Shown in pieces: positions 34,167-43,831 of a DNA stretch of 53,965 nucleotides. A program made the position numbers and the translations under genes. The notes beneath the pieces are model-generated. The model was not told the DNA's origin. It made no database searches and saw only the letters and a list, made by a program, of their open reading frames with translations. Each line of letters begins with the position of its first letter. Within the stretch, counting starts at the first letter, position 1. The DNA is from an uncultured Synechococcales cyanobacterium (GTDB lineage: Bacteria > Cyanobacteriota > Cyanobacteriia > Thermosynechococcales > Thermosynechococcaceae), in NCBI GenBank assembly GCA_902806435.1, contig CADCWO010000087.1, forward strand, positions 7,308 through 61,272, in the 5' to 3' direction.

Positions 34167-34397
34167 GCTACTGGAACAAAGGCCATAGAGGACTGGAGTG
34201 AAGCCAGGTGTTGAGGCTGGTAAACACCCCTTGGCTGCTAAGCTTACAGCGATCGCGCGATTACTGCCACTTTTGTTTAGAAGAGTTTATCGCCAAATTC
34301 CTGGCAACAGCTATGAAATAGGATGGGGCGTCAACATCTGGTGTTATGACTCCAAGTTACTTTATCGAGTTGGTTTAAGGCCATTAGCATTCATCAT

Positions 34398-34745
34398 TTA
34401 CACCTCACCAGGGGTGTTGTAGGAGCCACCATAAGTGGATGCAGCAATCTCGTCGAGGGTAATTACCCCAGGACGTTGAGGACGGAGGAAAAGCGATTGG
34501 TCGAGCAAATGAAGTTTTAGCCCAAGTAGATCAAAGCACCCGTCAGCTGCAAGAGCAAGAAAAAAAGCTGGCTCCTCTAGACTAATCCCCGCCAACCCGG
34601 TTATGAAATAAGTACTATCTACCCAGAAGGGATGCAATGGCAATACAGGACGCCCTATCAGCAGCAGGTTTTCAGGTTTAGGCTGCCTTATTGCTAGCTT
34701 AAAGATAGTTACGGTCACTGAAACCAGCCTATCTTGTGAGGGCAT
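34398..34745 (-). CDS. Possible 115-residue protein of unknown function, doubtful
   Basis: In the 646-base gap 34167-34812 this minus-strand reading starts MPSQDRLVSVT and continues to IAASTYGGSYNTPGEV. Its composition is protein-like, but it has no recognised domain. On the plus strand of the same stretch, a 40-residue reading ends in QVDQSTRQLQEQEKKLAPLD and resembles the tail of a coiled-coil protein without a start. Only one of them, at most, is likely to be real. Apart from these, the gap holds no RNA or repeat that I can see. Confidence 0.25.
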   Translation of the reverse strand: MPSQDRLVSVTVTIFKLAIRQPKPENLLLIGRPVLPLHPFWVDSTYFITGLAGISLEEPAFFLALAADGCFDLLGLKLHLLDQSLFLRPQRPGVITLDEIAASTYGGSYNTPGEV

Positions 34746-34812
34746 ATGATAGCGGCAACCGTTCCAACTCACCTCAGGCAGCCTACTGCTGATCAAAACA
34801 TGGAGGTAATCG

Positions 34813-36243
34813 ATGGCAGTTGAATACGATCTGGTGGTGATTGGCGGCGGCTCTGGGGGGCTAGTGGTAGCCAGTGCAGCCGCCCAACTGCAAGCCAAGG
34901 TGGTATTGGTAGAGCGCGATCGCTTGGGCGGGGATTGCCTGTGGCACGGCTGCGTTCCTAGCAAGTCTCTGATTCATGCCTCACGGCTAGCCTATCAGGT
35001 CAAACACGGCTCCCGATTTGGGATTCATAGCCATAAGCTTGAAATTGAATTTGCTAAGGCCACTGGCTTTGTGCAGCAAGTGATTAGCACTATTGAAAAG
35101 CACGATGCCCCGGAGCGATTTGAAGCGGAGGGGGTTGAGATCATTTTTGGTTCTGGTCAGTTTGTGGATCATCGCACCTTTGAGGTGAACGGCCGCCGTC
35201 TGCGAGCGCGAGCCTTTGCGATCGCTACAGGTTCACGACCCAGCGTCCCCTCAATTCCTGGCCTTCAGGAAGCCGGTTATCTAACCAATGAAGATGTCTT
35301 TTCGCTGCAACAACGTCCCGATTCCCTGGGGATCATTGGTGGGGGGCCGATTGCTTGTGAGCTAGGACAAGCCCTTTCCCGCTTGGGCTCCCAGGTTACG
35401 ATCATTGCCGCTAGTCAACACCTACTCCCGAAAGAAGACCCAGAAGCAGCCCAGGTGATTGCAGCACAGTTTGAATCAGAAGGTATTCGGGTCTTAACTA
35501 ACACCCGCGTTGAGCGTGTTGAGGTTCGGGACAGGCAAAAGTATCTCTGGGTAGGAGACCAAAAGATTGCGGTAGAACAGGTCTTCGTTGCGGCGGGGCG
35601 AACTCCGAACACTGAATCATTGAATCTGCCGGTGGCAGGGGTTGAGGTAGGTAAACAGGGAATCCAGGTCAATGCCAAACTCCAAACCTCTAACCGTCGA
35701 ATTTATGCCTGCGGTGACGTGATTGGTGGCTACCAGTTCACCCATATTGCCGCTTATCAAGCATTTACTGTGCTCAAAAATACTCTAGCCCTACCGTTTA
35801 GCAAAGTGGATTATCGTGTTGCTCCCTGGACAACCTTTACGGAGCCAGAACTGGCACGAGTGGGGTTGAGCGAACAGCAGGCCAGAGAACGCTACGGAAA
35901 CCATATCTATGTCCTCAAGCAGAATTTTGCAGAGGTTGATCGCGCCCAGGCGGACGCAGCAACCAGAGGGTTTGCCAAAGTGATCACCCGCAAGAACGGT
36001 GAGATCCTAGGAGCCCATCTGGTTGGCCCCGCAACTGGGGAACTCATTCACGAGATTGTGCTGGCGATGTCCCACAATCTGAAAGTTTCTGCTTTGGGTG
36101 GTATCCATGTTTATCCCACCCTATCGGAGGTCAACAGCAAGATTGCCCTTCAATATACCAAGCAGAAGTATGCTAAAAACCAGCAGCTCAAAGGCTTGCT
36201 AGAGAAGTTCTTTCGCTTCCGTCGTTGGCTCGTAGCTTCTTGA
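34813..36243 (+). CDS. Pyridine nucleotide-disulphide oxidoreductase, mercuric-reductase-like
   Basis: The 476-residue flavoenzyme has the FAD motif VVIGGGSGGLVVA, the redox-active disulphide in GGDCLWHGCVPSKSL, the NAD(P) motif IIGGGPIACELGQALSRLGSQV, a second FAD contact YACGDVIGGYQFTH, and the dimerisation domain with IHVYPTLSEVNS. The His and Glu of the last motif form the proton relay. There is no N-terminal HMA domain, and the C-terminal vicinal Cys pair that binds Hg(II) in MerA is absent, so mercury reduction is unlikely. A dihydrolipoamide dehydrogenase role is also uncertain because the motif is CLWHGC and not CLNVGC. Substrate unknown. Confidence 0.88.
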   Translation: MAVEYDLVVIGGGSGGLVVASAAAQLQAKVVLVERDRLGGDCLWHGCVPSKSLIHASRLAYQVKHGSRFGIHSHKLEIEFAKATGFVQQVISTIEKHDAPERFEAEGVEIIFGSGQFVDHRTFEVNGRRLRARAFAIATGSRPSVPSIPGLQEAGYLTNEDVFSLQQRPDSLGIIGGGPIACELGQALSRLGSQVTIIAASQHLLPKEDPEAAQVIAAQFESEGIRVLTNTRVERVEVRDRQKYLWVGDQKIAVEQVFVAAGRTPNTESLNLPVAGVEVGKQGIQVNAKLQTSNRRIYACGDVIGGYQFTHIAAYQAFTVLKNTLALPFSKVDYRVAPWTTFTEPELARVGLSEQQARERYGNHIYVLKQNFAEVDRAQADAATRGFAKVITRKNGEILGAHLVGPATGELIHEIVLAMSHNLKVSALGGIHVYPTLSEVNSKIALQYTKQKYAKNQQLKGLLEKFFRFRRWLVAS

Positions 36244-36348
36244 CGCCCGCCTAAAAGGGCCTATTAAGGCTCGTACTGCTTTTGAAAAGGGTGTATAAAC
36301 TTCTCACCGGATGTCAACTTAACTTTTCTCCTCAGCGGCCGGAGCATG

Positions 36349-36513
36349 ATGAACAACCGTTGTTATCTCTTGGGTAATCATCCTCTTCTGATCATTTCTT
36401 TGGCCAAAGGTAAAAAAGCGGCGATGGCCTGCAGTCTGCCTTTGACAATCGCCTTAGTCTGGGCAATCACAGTCACTACCACAGGCCAATCTGACGAAAG
36501 CTCCAAGATTTGA
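36349..36513 (+). CDS. Small 54-residue protein with a hydrophobic segment, tentative
   Basis: In the 441-base gap 36244-36684 an ATG at 36349 (preceded by GGAG at 36341-36344) opens a 54-codon reading. It has basic residues GKKAAM in the middle, then a hydrophobic run (MACSLPLTIALVWAITV), and ends GQSDESSKI. This could be a small membrane protein or a secretion leader, or chance. No homologue is recalled. The rest of the gap has nothing that I recognise. Confidence 0.3.
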   Translation: MNNRCYLLGNHPLLIISLAKGKKAAMACSLPLTIALVWAITVTTTGQSDESSKI

Positions 36514-36684
36514 GCCGCTTTAATTCTCTAGCGGTTACGTTTACCAAAGCCAGCTATACCTTTAGAGACAATTACTCGATCCCCCTCCGTTCTGCACCTC
36601 CTCAAGCATAGGTATGTAGAGGAGTTTTCTGTACAGGCCAAGGCTCTGGCTCCCCAACCTAAAGTATGAGCCCCTCCCATGTAC

Positions 36685-37128
36685 TTATGCCAATTTCCTT
36701 GCTAACGCGCTTCCTAGCTCCAAGCCAAGCACCCCTAAAATGGCGCTACCAGCCCAGTACAATAGGGCATAGTCTTGGCCCCCAGTGCGCAACAGCATAG
36801 ATGTATCTAAAGCATAGGTAGAAAAAGTTGTATAAGACCCTAAAAAGCCAACCGCAATTAGCAGACGTAAATCTGGGGCAGTGATAGCCCGCTCTAGAGT
36901 TAGAGTGACGAAAAAACCCATCACCAGGGCACCAGAGAGATTAATGATCAAGGTTCCGTAAGGGAAGCTGGTTCCTAACCAGCGAGCAAAGAGTAACGTG
37001 AGGTAGTAGCGGCTCAACGCTCCAGGAACTGCCCCAAAGCTGATAGCTAAAGGAGCGCGAATCAGCGGATCTACAGAGGCTAGTAAATCCATAGCTTTAC
37101 CCAATCTACTAGATAAAAGATGCAGCAT
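36685..37128 (-). CDS. crcB: CrcB/Fluc fluoride channel
   Basis: The 147-residue protein has four membrane spans and the family signatures GALSRYYL in the first part, NLSGALVMGFF and GFLGSYTTFSTYALDTSML, in which the Phe and Thr/Ser residues line the fluoride pore. It exports fluoride as a dual-topology dimer. An ATG twelve codons inside (37092, MDLLASVDPLI) gives a more typical 135-residue length; neither start has a good ribosome-binding site. I saw no fluoride riboswitch in the 131 bases upstream. Single gene, divergent from the glycosyltransferase genes. Confidence 0.9.
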   Translation of the reverse strand: MLHLLSSRLGKAMDLLASVDPLIRAPLAISFGAVPGALSRYYLTLLFARWLGTSFPYGTLIINLSGALVMGFFVTLTLERAITAPDLRLLIAVGFLGSYTTFSTYALDTSMLLRTGGQDYALLYWAGSAILGVLGLELGSALARKLA

Positions 37129-37259
37129 ACTGGCTAGCGTCCAATGGCTCCTGAGTGGTCTATGTCCAACTTTATTTCCTTTACCCCTGAAAAGTAATGA
37201 TGCATTTACATTCAGCCTCTAGACTAAATTAGAACCTTACCAGACAAAGGGAAATTTGA

Positions 37260-38444
37260 ATGAAGATAGCATTTGTCACTAGCTGTCTAGAACCTGAGAA
37301 GGATGGCGTTGGTGACTATACCTATTTGCTTGCCCAGGAATGTGTTAAACACGGTTATGGGTGCTGCTTGCTATCGATCAATGACCGTTTTTCGCCTCAA
37401 GTCTCTTACTTTGATGTTGAGATGAATGGCAAGAAAATTCCAGTTCTGCGCTTACCTGCGCATCTGCCCTGGAGCCAGCGTATAGCCCATGCGCAAGAAT
37501 TGTTTGCTGCCTTTCAGGCAAGCTGGCTCAGCTTACAATTTGTCCCCTATGGGTTTCAGGACAAAGGTATCGTTTTTAATCTTTGTCGCTGGCTGCCCCA
37601 AATCTCTAGGGGGCAAAAAATCCACATCATGTTTCATGAGCTGTGGATTGGTCAAACTGTCGGAGCAAAGTTAAATCAGCGCTTCATTGGTTCGATTCAG
37701 AAATTCTTTATTCTGTGGTTAGTTAAGCAACTTCAGCCCGACGTAATACATAGTAGTAACGCTGCCTATATTCAATTGTTAAAGCAGCATGGTATTACAG
37801 CAGGCCGCTTGCCCCTGTTTGGCAACATTCCCATAACTGAACAAAATGCAAATAATTGGCTATTTCCTGTCCTTCAAACTGCAGGCTTAGAGATTACCGA
37901 AGGCAATCGGGAGCAATTTTGGCTGGTCGGCTTTTTTGGAACGTTACAACCGATCTGGCCACCCGAACCCCTATTCACCTATCTATATCAGGCAGCACAG
38001 CAGCATCATAAGAAAATTGCGATGATTTCAATTGGGCGCTTAGGGTCGGGGAAAAATCTGTGGGAAGACTTAGCTAAAACCTATGCTTCCAAGTTTACCT
38101 TTTTACAGTTAGGGAACTATCCAGCCGAGCAAGTGTCGGCCTTCCTGAATTCTATTGATGTTGGTGTTGCGACATCACCCTACCTACTAGTCGAAAAGAG
38201 TGGTACTGTCGCTACCATGCTGGAGCATGGGCTACCTGTTATCGTAAACCGAGATGAAGTAAGGCTGACATTACACTCAAGCCCAATCGAAACAGATGAG
38301 GCACAGTTGTATAAAATGGAGGCCAACTTGCCAGATAAAATTAGTGAATATCTTTACCGCAAACCAGCCAAATCACGTTTAACAACAACGGTTAGCAAAT
38401 TCCTAGAAGACCTACATTGTTCAACCTTAAAAGTCTCCCACTGA
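37260..38444 (+). CDS. Glycosyltransferase-like protein
   Basis: The 394-residue protein has an N-terminal Rossmann half (MKIAFVTSCLEPEKDGVGDYTYLLAQE), the start of GT-B glycosyltransferases, and a C-terminal half with ISIGRLGSGK and VATSPYLLVEKSGTVATMLEHGLPVI, where a nucleotide-sugar site would lie. The classical EX7E motif is altered. The sugar, acceptor and product are unknown; exopolysaccharide or cell-surface glycans are plausible because the next gene is also a glycosyltransferase, 61 bases downstream. It starts at ATG 37260. Confidence 0.8.
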   Translation: MKIAFVTSCLEPEKDGVGDYTYLLAQECVKHGYGCCLLSINDRFSPQVSYFDVEMNGKKIPVLRLPAHLPWSQRIAHAQELFAAFQASWLSLQFVPYGFQDKGIVFNLCRWLPQISRGQKIHIMFHELWIGQTVGAKLNQRFIGSIQKFFILWLVKQLQPDVIHSSNAAYIQLLKQHGITAGRLPLFGNIPITEQNANNWLFPVLQTAGLEITEGNREQFWLVGFFGTLQPIWPPEPLFTYLYQAAQQHHKKIAMISIGRLGSGKNLWEDLAKTYASKFTFLQLGNYPAEQVSAFLNSIDVGVATSPYLLVEKSGTVATMLEHGLPVIVNRDEVRLTLHSSPIETDEAQLYKMEANLPDKISEYLYRKPAKSRLTTTVSKFLEDLHCSTLKVSH

Positions 38445-38505
38445 CTGCACGAACATTCACGATTTGGCAAGTGAAATAGTATCAGAAAAGTATTAGTAGA
38501 CTCTT

Positions 38506-39525
38506 GTGAAGATTCTAATTTCATCCCACGTGTTTTATCCTAGCGTGGGCGGTATTGAGACAATTTCCGAGATGCTGGGCCAAGAGTTTATCTGCCAAGA
38601 GCATGAAGTAAAACTGATCACCCAGACAGCAGCCACTGATGAAAAAAATTTTCCGTTTGAAGTTATTCGTCAACCGCAACCCCAGCAACTACTTAGTTTA
38701 CTGTGGTGGTGTGATGTTTACTTCCATAACAACATCAGTTTAAAGACAGTTTGGCCCTTGTTAGCAATTCGTAGACCTTGGGTAGTCGCTCACCGGACTT
38801 GGATTTCTCGGCTTGATGGCACTTTAGGCTGGCAAGACTATTTGAAACGGTCTTTGCTGCCGTTTGCCACTAGCATTTCAATTAGTAGGGCGGTAGCCAA
38901 TCATTTGCCCGTTTCATCCACGGTTATTGGTAATCCCTACCGTGATCATCTCTTTTACGAGATGCCAGAGCTACCTCGCGAGCGAGAGCTTGTGTTCGTC
39001 GGTCGCCTGGTATCTGATAAGGGAGTTGGCCTGTTAATTGAGGCACTAAAAGAACTTAAAGAGAAAGGCCTTACTCCTAAATTAACCGTCATTGGCACAG
39101 GTTGTGAGCTAAAAAAGTTAGAGCAACAAGCTCAAGGCCTTAACGTCGAAGCTCAGGTTAGTTTTGTTGGGACAAAAACTGGCTTAGAGCTGGTTCAGTT
39201 GTTAAATCAACACCAAATCATGGTGGTGCCATCGCTTTGGGCCGAGCCATTTGGGATTGTTGCCTTAGAAGGTATTGCTTGTGGTTGTGTTGTGGTCGGC
39301 TCAGAAGGCGGAGGACTAAAAGATGCTATTGGTCCTTGTGGCATTACGTTCCCCAACGGTGATGTCCAAGCTCTAACTCAACGGTTATTTGAGTTGTTGT
39401 CAAACTTAGACAAGCTGGTTGATTACAGAGAAAAGGCTAAAGAGCACTTGCCTAAACATACTAGTGCCGAAGTTGCGAAGGCTTACTTGAGGGTTATTGA
39501 AAGTGCTGTCAATCGCGATCAATAG
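38506..39525 (+). CDS. GT4-family glycosyltransferase
   Basis: The 339-residue GT-B enzyme starts MKILISSHVFYPSVGGIETISEML, typical of GT4, at the GTG at 38506; no ATG is better placed. The donor-binding half has FVGRLVSDKGVGLLIEAL and the EX7E motif in AEPFGIVALEGIACG. It transfers a nucleotide-activated sugar with retention of configuration. It follows a related gene by 61 bases and the two are probably an operon for a surface polysaccharide or glycolipid. The specific product is not predictable. Confidence 0.87.
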   Translation: MKILISSHVFYPSVGGIETISEMLGQEFICQEHEVKLITQTAATDEKNFPFEVIRQPQPQQLLSLLWWCDVYFHNNISLKTVWPLLAIRRPWVVAHRTWISRLDGTLGWQDYLKRSLLPFATSISISRAVANHLPVSSTVIGNPYRDHLFYEMPELPRERELVFVGRLVSDKGVGLLIEALKELKEKGLTPKLTVIGTGCELKKLEQQAQGLNVEAQVSFVGTKTGLELVQLLNQHQIMVVPSLWAEPFGIVALEGIACGCVVVGSEGGGLKDAIGPCGITFPNGDVQALTQRLFELLSNLDKLVDYREKAKEHLPKHTSAEVAKAYLRVIESAVNRDQ

Positions 39526-39541
39526 AAGCCATGGAAATGGC

Positions 39542-40153
39542 TCAAAGCCGCTTCATCTTTACCAACGAGAGTAACTCGTTACGAGAAAAAATAGCGGCTA
39601 ATTCTGGATAGGGAATAGCCAATCCTTCTGAAGTAATGACATATTGCATTCCCTCCCGTTTCACCTTACCAGCTACTAGACCAGCTTCACGCGCTAGCTT
39701 GTACCACTCGTTGAAGTCTTTATCTGCTGAAGTTGGCTTTAAAACCAAAATTCCTTGGGCGTTTACTCGGTAAGCATCTCCGACGTGACCCGTACGCTCG
39801 TAGAGCAGCTGGTGAATATATTGATCCAATTTGATTTCGTCGCGAATTTGGGGTCGATAAAATGCTTTGATTTGCGACTCTACGCCCATTGCTTCCAGGC
39901 GGTCGTGTAGTTTGCGGCTATCTTTCTGTAGGTAAGCCGTTCGAGCGGTATCGTCACGTAAAAATTGGAGAATAATTGGCACTGGAACGCCACCAACGGT
40001 TAACCATTTATTTGTCAGCAGTAGCGTTCCAAAACCAACAAACAGGATTAATCCACCAAAAAGTAACGTCGCGACCCGCAAGCCAGTTTTACTACTATCA
40101 CGATAGGGTATAGCATGGGTTCTGCTTGGGCGAGGAACAAATCTCCGAGTCAT
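39542..40153 (-). CDS. Single-span membrane protein of unknown function
   Basis: The 203-residue protein has a basic N-terminus (MTRRFVPRPSRT), one membrane span at about residues 28-47 (VATLLFGGLILFVGFGTLLL), and a charged extracytoplasmic or cytoplasmic domain of about 155 residues (DSRKLHDRLEAMGVESQIKAFYRPQIRDE, ending FSRNELLSLVKMKRL). The C-terminal part looks globular but is not a family that I know. It is convergent with the glycosyltransferase operon. Confidence 0.7.
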   Translation of the reverse strand: MTRRFVPRPSRTHAIPYRDSSKTGLRVATLLFGGLILFVGFGTLLLTNKWLTVGGVPVPIILQFLRDDTARTAYLQKDSRKLHDRLEAMGVESQIKAFYRPQIRDEIKLDQYIHQLLYERTGHVGDAYRVNAQGILVLKPTSADKDFNEWYKLAREAGLVAGKVKREGMQYVITSEGLAIPYPELAAIFSRNELLSLVKMKRL

Positions 40154-40861
40154 ACTCGCGGGCTATTCAGGGACCGCATTCACTTTAACCCAGCTCTAAA
40201 TTTAGTGACAAAAATCGGTTACGATTCTACTGCTGGAATGGTCAAACCCATGAATGCAATCTGGTGGGTTGAAATCTTCTAGATAATTAATTTGGGTTTG
40301 GTAATAATTTCTACAGGGTGAAGGCGATGTCAGACGTGGAATCATGAGACTTGGCTGGTGTGCCTGTCGTGACTCGTCCGCCTGCCTGACTTACTGACTT
40401 ACCGGCTCCGCTAATCATCCTTTGGCATGGTGTAAGAAGCAGTTCCCATGGGTGTAGGAACGGTATCAATGGACTAAGGCATCAGAAGCAGCTAAACAGC
40501 GTCCAGACTTTGTTGCTCGTGCAGCAAATATTGCCTAGCGCCATATCCAATCCTCGCCATTATATTTGTTCATGCTACACAGGCGGAAGCGTATGCACAC
40601 ATTATTTGCCTGTGAGCCAACACTACGAGCAAGCTAATCAGTCACAGTGTCTAGCTCTGCGCCCCTTTAAGTATCTGAAGCATCATCTTGATCTTGCAGA
40701 CAGAAATAAGTCTCCTGAAAGCAGAAGGATATAGCTAAATCACAACGATTTGTTGCTGGGTAGTTTAATCAACATCTGGCTCCATCAGATAATCTGCTGA
40801 GTAGACGATGCTTAGACTTCAAGCTAGCTACTTGTAATTCAAAATCTAAAATCCCAATGGT
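40154..40861. other. Gene-poor gap of about 700 bases
   Basis: I see no convincing gene or RNA here. A 74-codon plus-strand reading at 40510-40734 (MLLVQQILPSAISN) has no ribosome-binding site, codon bias or recognisable domain. A short fragment ending DFVARAANIA near 40470-40540 looks like the tail of a lost gene. A GC-richer segment at about 40320-40450 could be structured but I could not fold it reliably. Confidence 0.3.
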
Positions 40862-42382
40862 TTAGGGTAACCAAAAATCTGGTAAGGCTTTGCTCCAGTC
40901 GCGCACTTGCTGATTGATCGTGCGCGCAAATCGGATATGAGGTTCATCGGCTTCTACCGGCAGGATGTGTGCTTTGACACCCTGCTTCAAGCGGTCAATA
41001 ACTAAGTTTGCAGCTTCCAGGCCCGTGACAAAGGCTTTTTCTTGAGACCAAGAACCGTGGCGGTTAACAATCCAGTCGCCACTCATAAATAGGTTTTCAA
41101 AGCTGGTTTGGCCAGGTAATAGGTATTGGTAGCTACCCGGTGCAAAGTGCGTGACTGCTCGTGGTAAGCGGATCACACTACTGTCAACTACCTTGGCATG
41201 GCGAAAAGCCGGAATACAGGTTGCCAAGTCTTGCTGGACCAGCGGGACCACTTGCTCGTCACTTAAAGGTAGTAACTGGTTGGCATGGTAGAAATCTACT
41301 TCAACAACTGTTCCGGGTTCATTGCGATATTCATCGTGCAGGGCATTCAGGTCAAAAAAAGTCCAACCCGTCGTAGCATTAAATCCAAAGCAGGCGTTTG
41401 ACGGCTGAGGAATTGTAATTTTGCGATCAAACCAGAGACGGGTGGCCAGCACATCGACGGCACCCAAGTTTGCTAAATTTCGAAACTCTTGGCGATCGCG
41501 CAAGGTAGGGCTGCCCAAAACAATCTTTTGCATACCGCTCACCCCAACGGCAAAGATCACGGCATCTGCTTGAAACACCTCATCTCCGCAGACCACAGCC
41601 GATACCTGACCTGTGCTGTCAAGGGTGAGATCGCTGACTCGCCGCTGAGTCAGCACCTGGCCTCCAACCCGCTCAATGCGTTCCACCCAAGGCAGGAAAA
41701 TCTGCTCTCCTACAGTCCCCCGGCACCAAACCACATCAAAGTTAGGCTGATGAGCCAAGATGAAATAGTAAAGCATCCCCAAGGCGGCAGCTGCCGAACA
41801 CTGTTCTCCCGGTGCAAATAATCCCACCAAGAGCATCGGCTCGAAGGAATCGCGATAAAGTCGTGCAGAAACCCCAAAATCCTTGAATAATTCTCGAGCC
41901 GTTACTGAGTCGTAGCGCCGCCAAGCAGCATCGGAATTATCAAAATCAGCGACAGCATACAGTAAAGGCAGTGCGGACAGACGGTCAATCAGTGGCAAGC
42001 GATGAAACCGAGTATACAAGAAAGTTCCCAGAGGAGTCGGAAGCCGGGGTAAGTCTTGAAAAATTGGCGACTCCACCTCCAGACCTGCCGGCGAGTACTG
42101 GGAGGAGCGGGTGAAGGGGGTAAAGGGATGTAGTCCCAGTTCCTGGACCAGGGAAAAAATATTGCGGTAGGGATACCAAAAACCATGAATGCCAGCTTCA
42201 ATTGATCGCCCAGCCGTGGTTTTCCACCCAGCTACCAGGCCACCGGGGTAGGAACCTGCTTCCAGTAACGTTACGTCGTATCCTTGTTTGGCCAGATGAT
42301 AGGTAGCTCCTAACCCAGCCCAACCAGCGCCGACAACTACGACTCGTCGGGTCTGTGCTCTCTCATCTGTAGCGGATTGCAT
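40862..42382 (-). CDS. FAD-dependent oxidoreductase, carotenoid-desaturase-like
   Basis: The 506-residue protein has an N-terminal FAD motif VVVGAGWAGLGATYHL followed by LLEAGSYPGG, and a C-terminal FAD contact LFMSGDWIVNRHGSWSQEKAFVTGLEAA. These are typical of the phytoene/zeta-carotene desaturase and amine-oxidase-like family. Similar cyanobacterial proteins are annotated as zeta-carotene desaturase or hydroxysqualene dehydroxylase-like enzymes. The exact substrate is unclear, and no carotenoid gene lies nearby. No membrane span or signal is evident. It is transcribed alone; the 314-base gap 42383-42696 that precedes it holds nothing that I recognise. Confidence 0.85.
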   Translation of the reverse strand: MQSATDERAQTRRVVVVGAGWAGLGATYHLAKQGYDVTLLEAGSYPGGLVAGWKTTAGRSIEAGIHGFWYPYRNIFSLVQELGLHPFTPFTRSSQYSPAGLEVESPIFQDLPRLPTPLGTFLYTRFHRLPLIDRLSALPLLYAVADFDNSDAAWRRYDSVTARELFKDFGVSARLYRDSFEPMLLVGLFAPGEQCSAAAALGMLYYFILAHQPNFDVVWCRGTVGEQIFLPWVERIERVGGQVLTQRRVSDLTLDSTGQVSAVVCGDEVFQADAVIFAVGVSGMQKIVLGSPTLRDRQEFRNLANLGAVDVLATRLWFDRKITIPQPSNACFGFNATTGWTFFDLNALHDEYRNEPGTVVEVDFYHANQLLPLSDEQVVPLVQQDLATCIPAFRHAKVVDSSVIRLPRAVTHFAPGSYQYLLPGQTSFENLFMSGDWIVNRHGSWSQEKAFVTGLEAANLVIDRLKQGVKAHILPVEADEPHIRFARTINQQVRDWSKALPDFWLP

Positions 42383-42696
42383 GCAGGTTTAAGTTCTATC
42401 AGGCCAGATGGATGTCAAAATCTCAACTTCAACCTGGGGGAAAGCTGCTGCCCATTCAGGCCAGGGCTGCCGAGAATGTAGCTCTTGGCAGGTTGAAGCA
42501 CCCCTTGAGGGTACTGCTAGGTCAGCTCCTTGGCTATTTAGATAAGACGGCGACTCCCCACCGGAGATGCCACGTGAATGCTTGGTGATAGACTCCATAA
42601 GCTATTCCCCTGATTGGCTGATAATATAATCGCCGCTCCTTGGGGATTGAGCACCCATCACCGTTAAAACTTTACAAAAGTAACCACTTCACTTGC

Positions 42697-43689
42697 CTAT
42701 ACTTTGACCTCACGCAGGTGAGCACGGGGATTAAAGCTCCGGGCTGCCCTAATTTTTTCGTAATACTCTCGCTCTTCCGCGCTCAGGTTCTTCGGTGGGA
42801 CAATCTGGAGCTTCACAATCTGGTCACTGCGGCCGGTCTGAGGTCGGGGCCAGCCTTTACCCCGTAGTCGCAGCGATTGGCCGGAGCGAACCCCAGCAGG
42901 AATATTGAGCTGCACTGTACCTTCTGGGGTGGGAACTTCCACTTGAGCACCGAGCACCGCTTCATCTGGGGTAATTGGCAGCTCACAGACCAGATTATCC
43001 CCATCAAACTTGAAGAAAGGATGGGGCTGGATCTCCACAACCAGGTACAGGTCTCCACGTTCCCGCGTGTAGGGATTGACTTGCCCTTTGCCTTTGACGC
43101 GGATGCGGCTACCAGGTTTGGCACCGGGGGGAATGCGTACTGTAATGGTTTCATTCCCTAATCCCAGTCGCTTCTCTACCCCCTGAAAGGCTTCAGCAAA
43201 GGTTAACGCGATCGCAGCCTCAGCATCGGTAGACATGCCGGGGATTTGTGAGCCAAAGTTAGCAAAATCTTCAAAGCCTGCAAACCCGCCTGAGCCTCCG
43301 GGCGTACGGTAGGTATAAGATTGTTGGCTATCAGGGCTAAAGCCCCCGAATCGGCCTAACAGCTCATTGATAAAGTCGTCAAAGTTTGTGTACTGGCCGA
43401 AATCAAAATCAAAGCCACCCACACCTGCTCCGCCAGGGAAGCCACCCTCACTAGCCTGCTGCCAATACTGGCCGAACTGGTCGTACTTCTTGCGTTTTTC
43501 AGGGTCAGAGAGCACCTCGTAGGCTTCGTTGATTTCCTTAAACTGAGCCTCAGCCTGGCGATCGCCAGGATTCATATCAGGGTGGTATTGGCGAGCCAGC
43601 TTCCGATAGACTCTTTTGATCTCAGCTTCGTCAGCTGTCTTGCTAACGCCTAAAATAGCGTAGTAATCCTTGAAGTCAGTTGCAGGCAT
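42697..43689 (-). CDS. DnaJ-like co-chaperone, type II (CbpA-like)
   Basis: The 330-residue protein has a J domain (residues 8-72) with the HPD motif in YHPDMNPGD, a Gly/Phe-rich region (about 82-145, GGFPGGAGVGGFDFDFG), and the C-terminal substrate-binding domains (GAKPGSRIRVKGKG, GVRSGQSLRLRGKGWP). The zinc-finger Cys repeats are missing, so it is the type II form, close to CbpA/DnaJ2. It stimulates the ATPase of a DnaK. A GGGAGG site lies 6 bases before the ATG. It lies downstream of an hsp20 gene on the same strand, 140 bases apart, forming a proteostasis pair, perhaps with separate promoters. Confidence 0.92.
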   Translation of the reverse strand: MPATDFKDYYAILGVSKTADEAEIKRVYRKLARQYHPDMNPGDRQAEAQFKEINEAYEVLSDPEKRKKYDQFGQYWQQASEGGFPGGAGVGGFDFDFGQYTNFDDFINELLGRFGGFSPDSQQSYTYRTPGGSGGFAGFEDFANFGSQIPGMSTDAEAAIALTFAEAFQGVEKRLGLGNETITVRIPPGAKPGSRIRVKGKGQVNPYTRERGDLYLVVEIQPHPFFKFDGDNLVCELPITPDEAVLGAQVEVPTPEGTVQLNIPAGVRSGQSLRLRGKGWPRPQTGRSDQIVKLQIVPPKNLSAEEREYYEKIRAARSFNPRAHLREVKV

Positions 43690-43831
43690 GGGTTAGCCTC
43701 CCAGCATTAGCTTAAATAGTCTTGTACAGGTGACTTCTTTAATCTAGCCTGATGACCCTAAACGCAGGGAAGGCCTTCTTCGAAATAGCCCTTCCTGAGC
43801 CTGTTATCGGGTTCTATCAAGGGGTACAAGC

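Noticed and set aside
37129-37259. Possible fluoride riboswitch upstream of crcB
   Set aside because: The short intergenic region shows none of the conserved fluoride-aptamer features that I could recognise.
40510-40734. Plus-strand reading of 74 codons in the gap before the desaturase-like gene
   Set aside because: It has no ribosome-binding site, an uneven composition and no similarity that I recognise.
42389-42598. Minus-strand reading of 69 codons upstream of the desaturase-like gene
   Set aside because: It has no domain and no convincing start signal, and the reading is proline- and serine-rich in the way random sequence can be.
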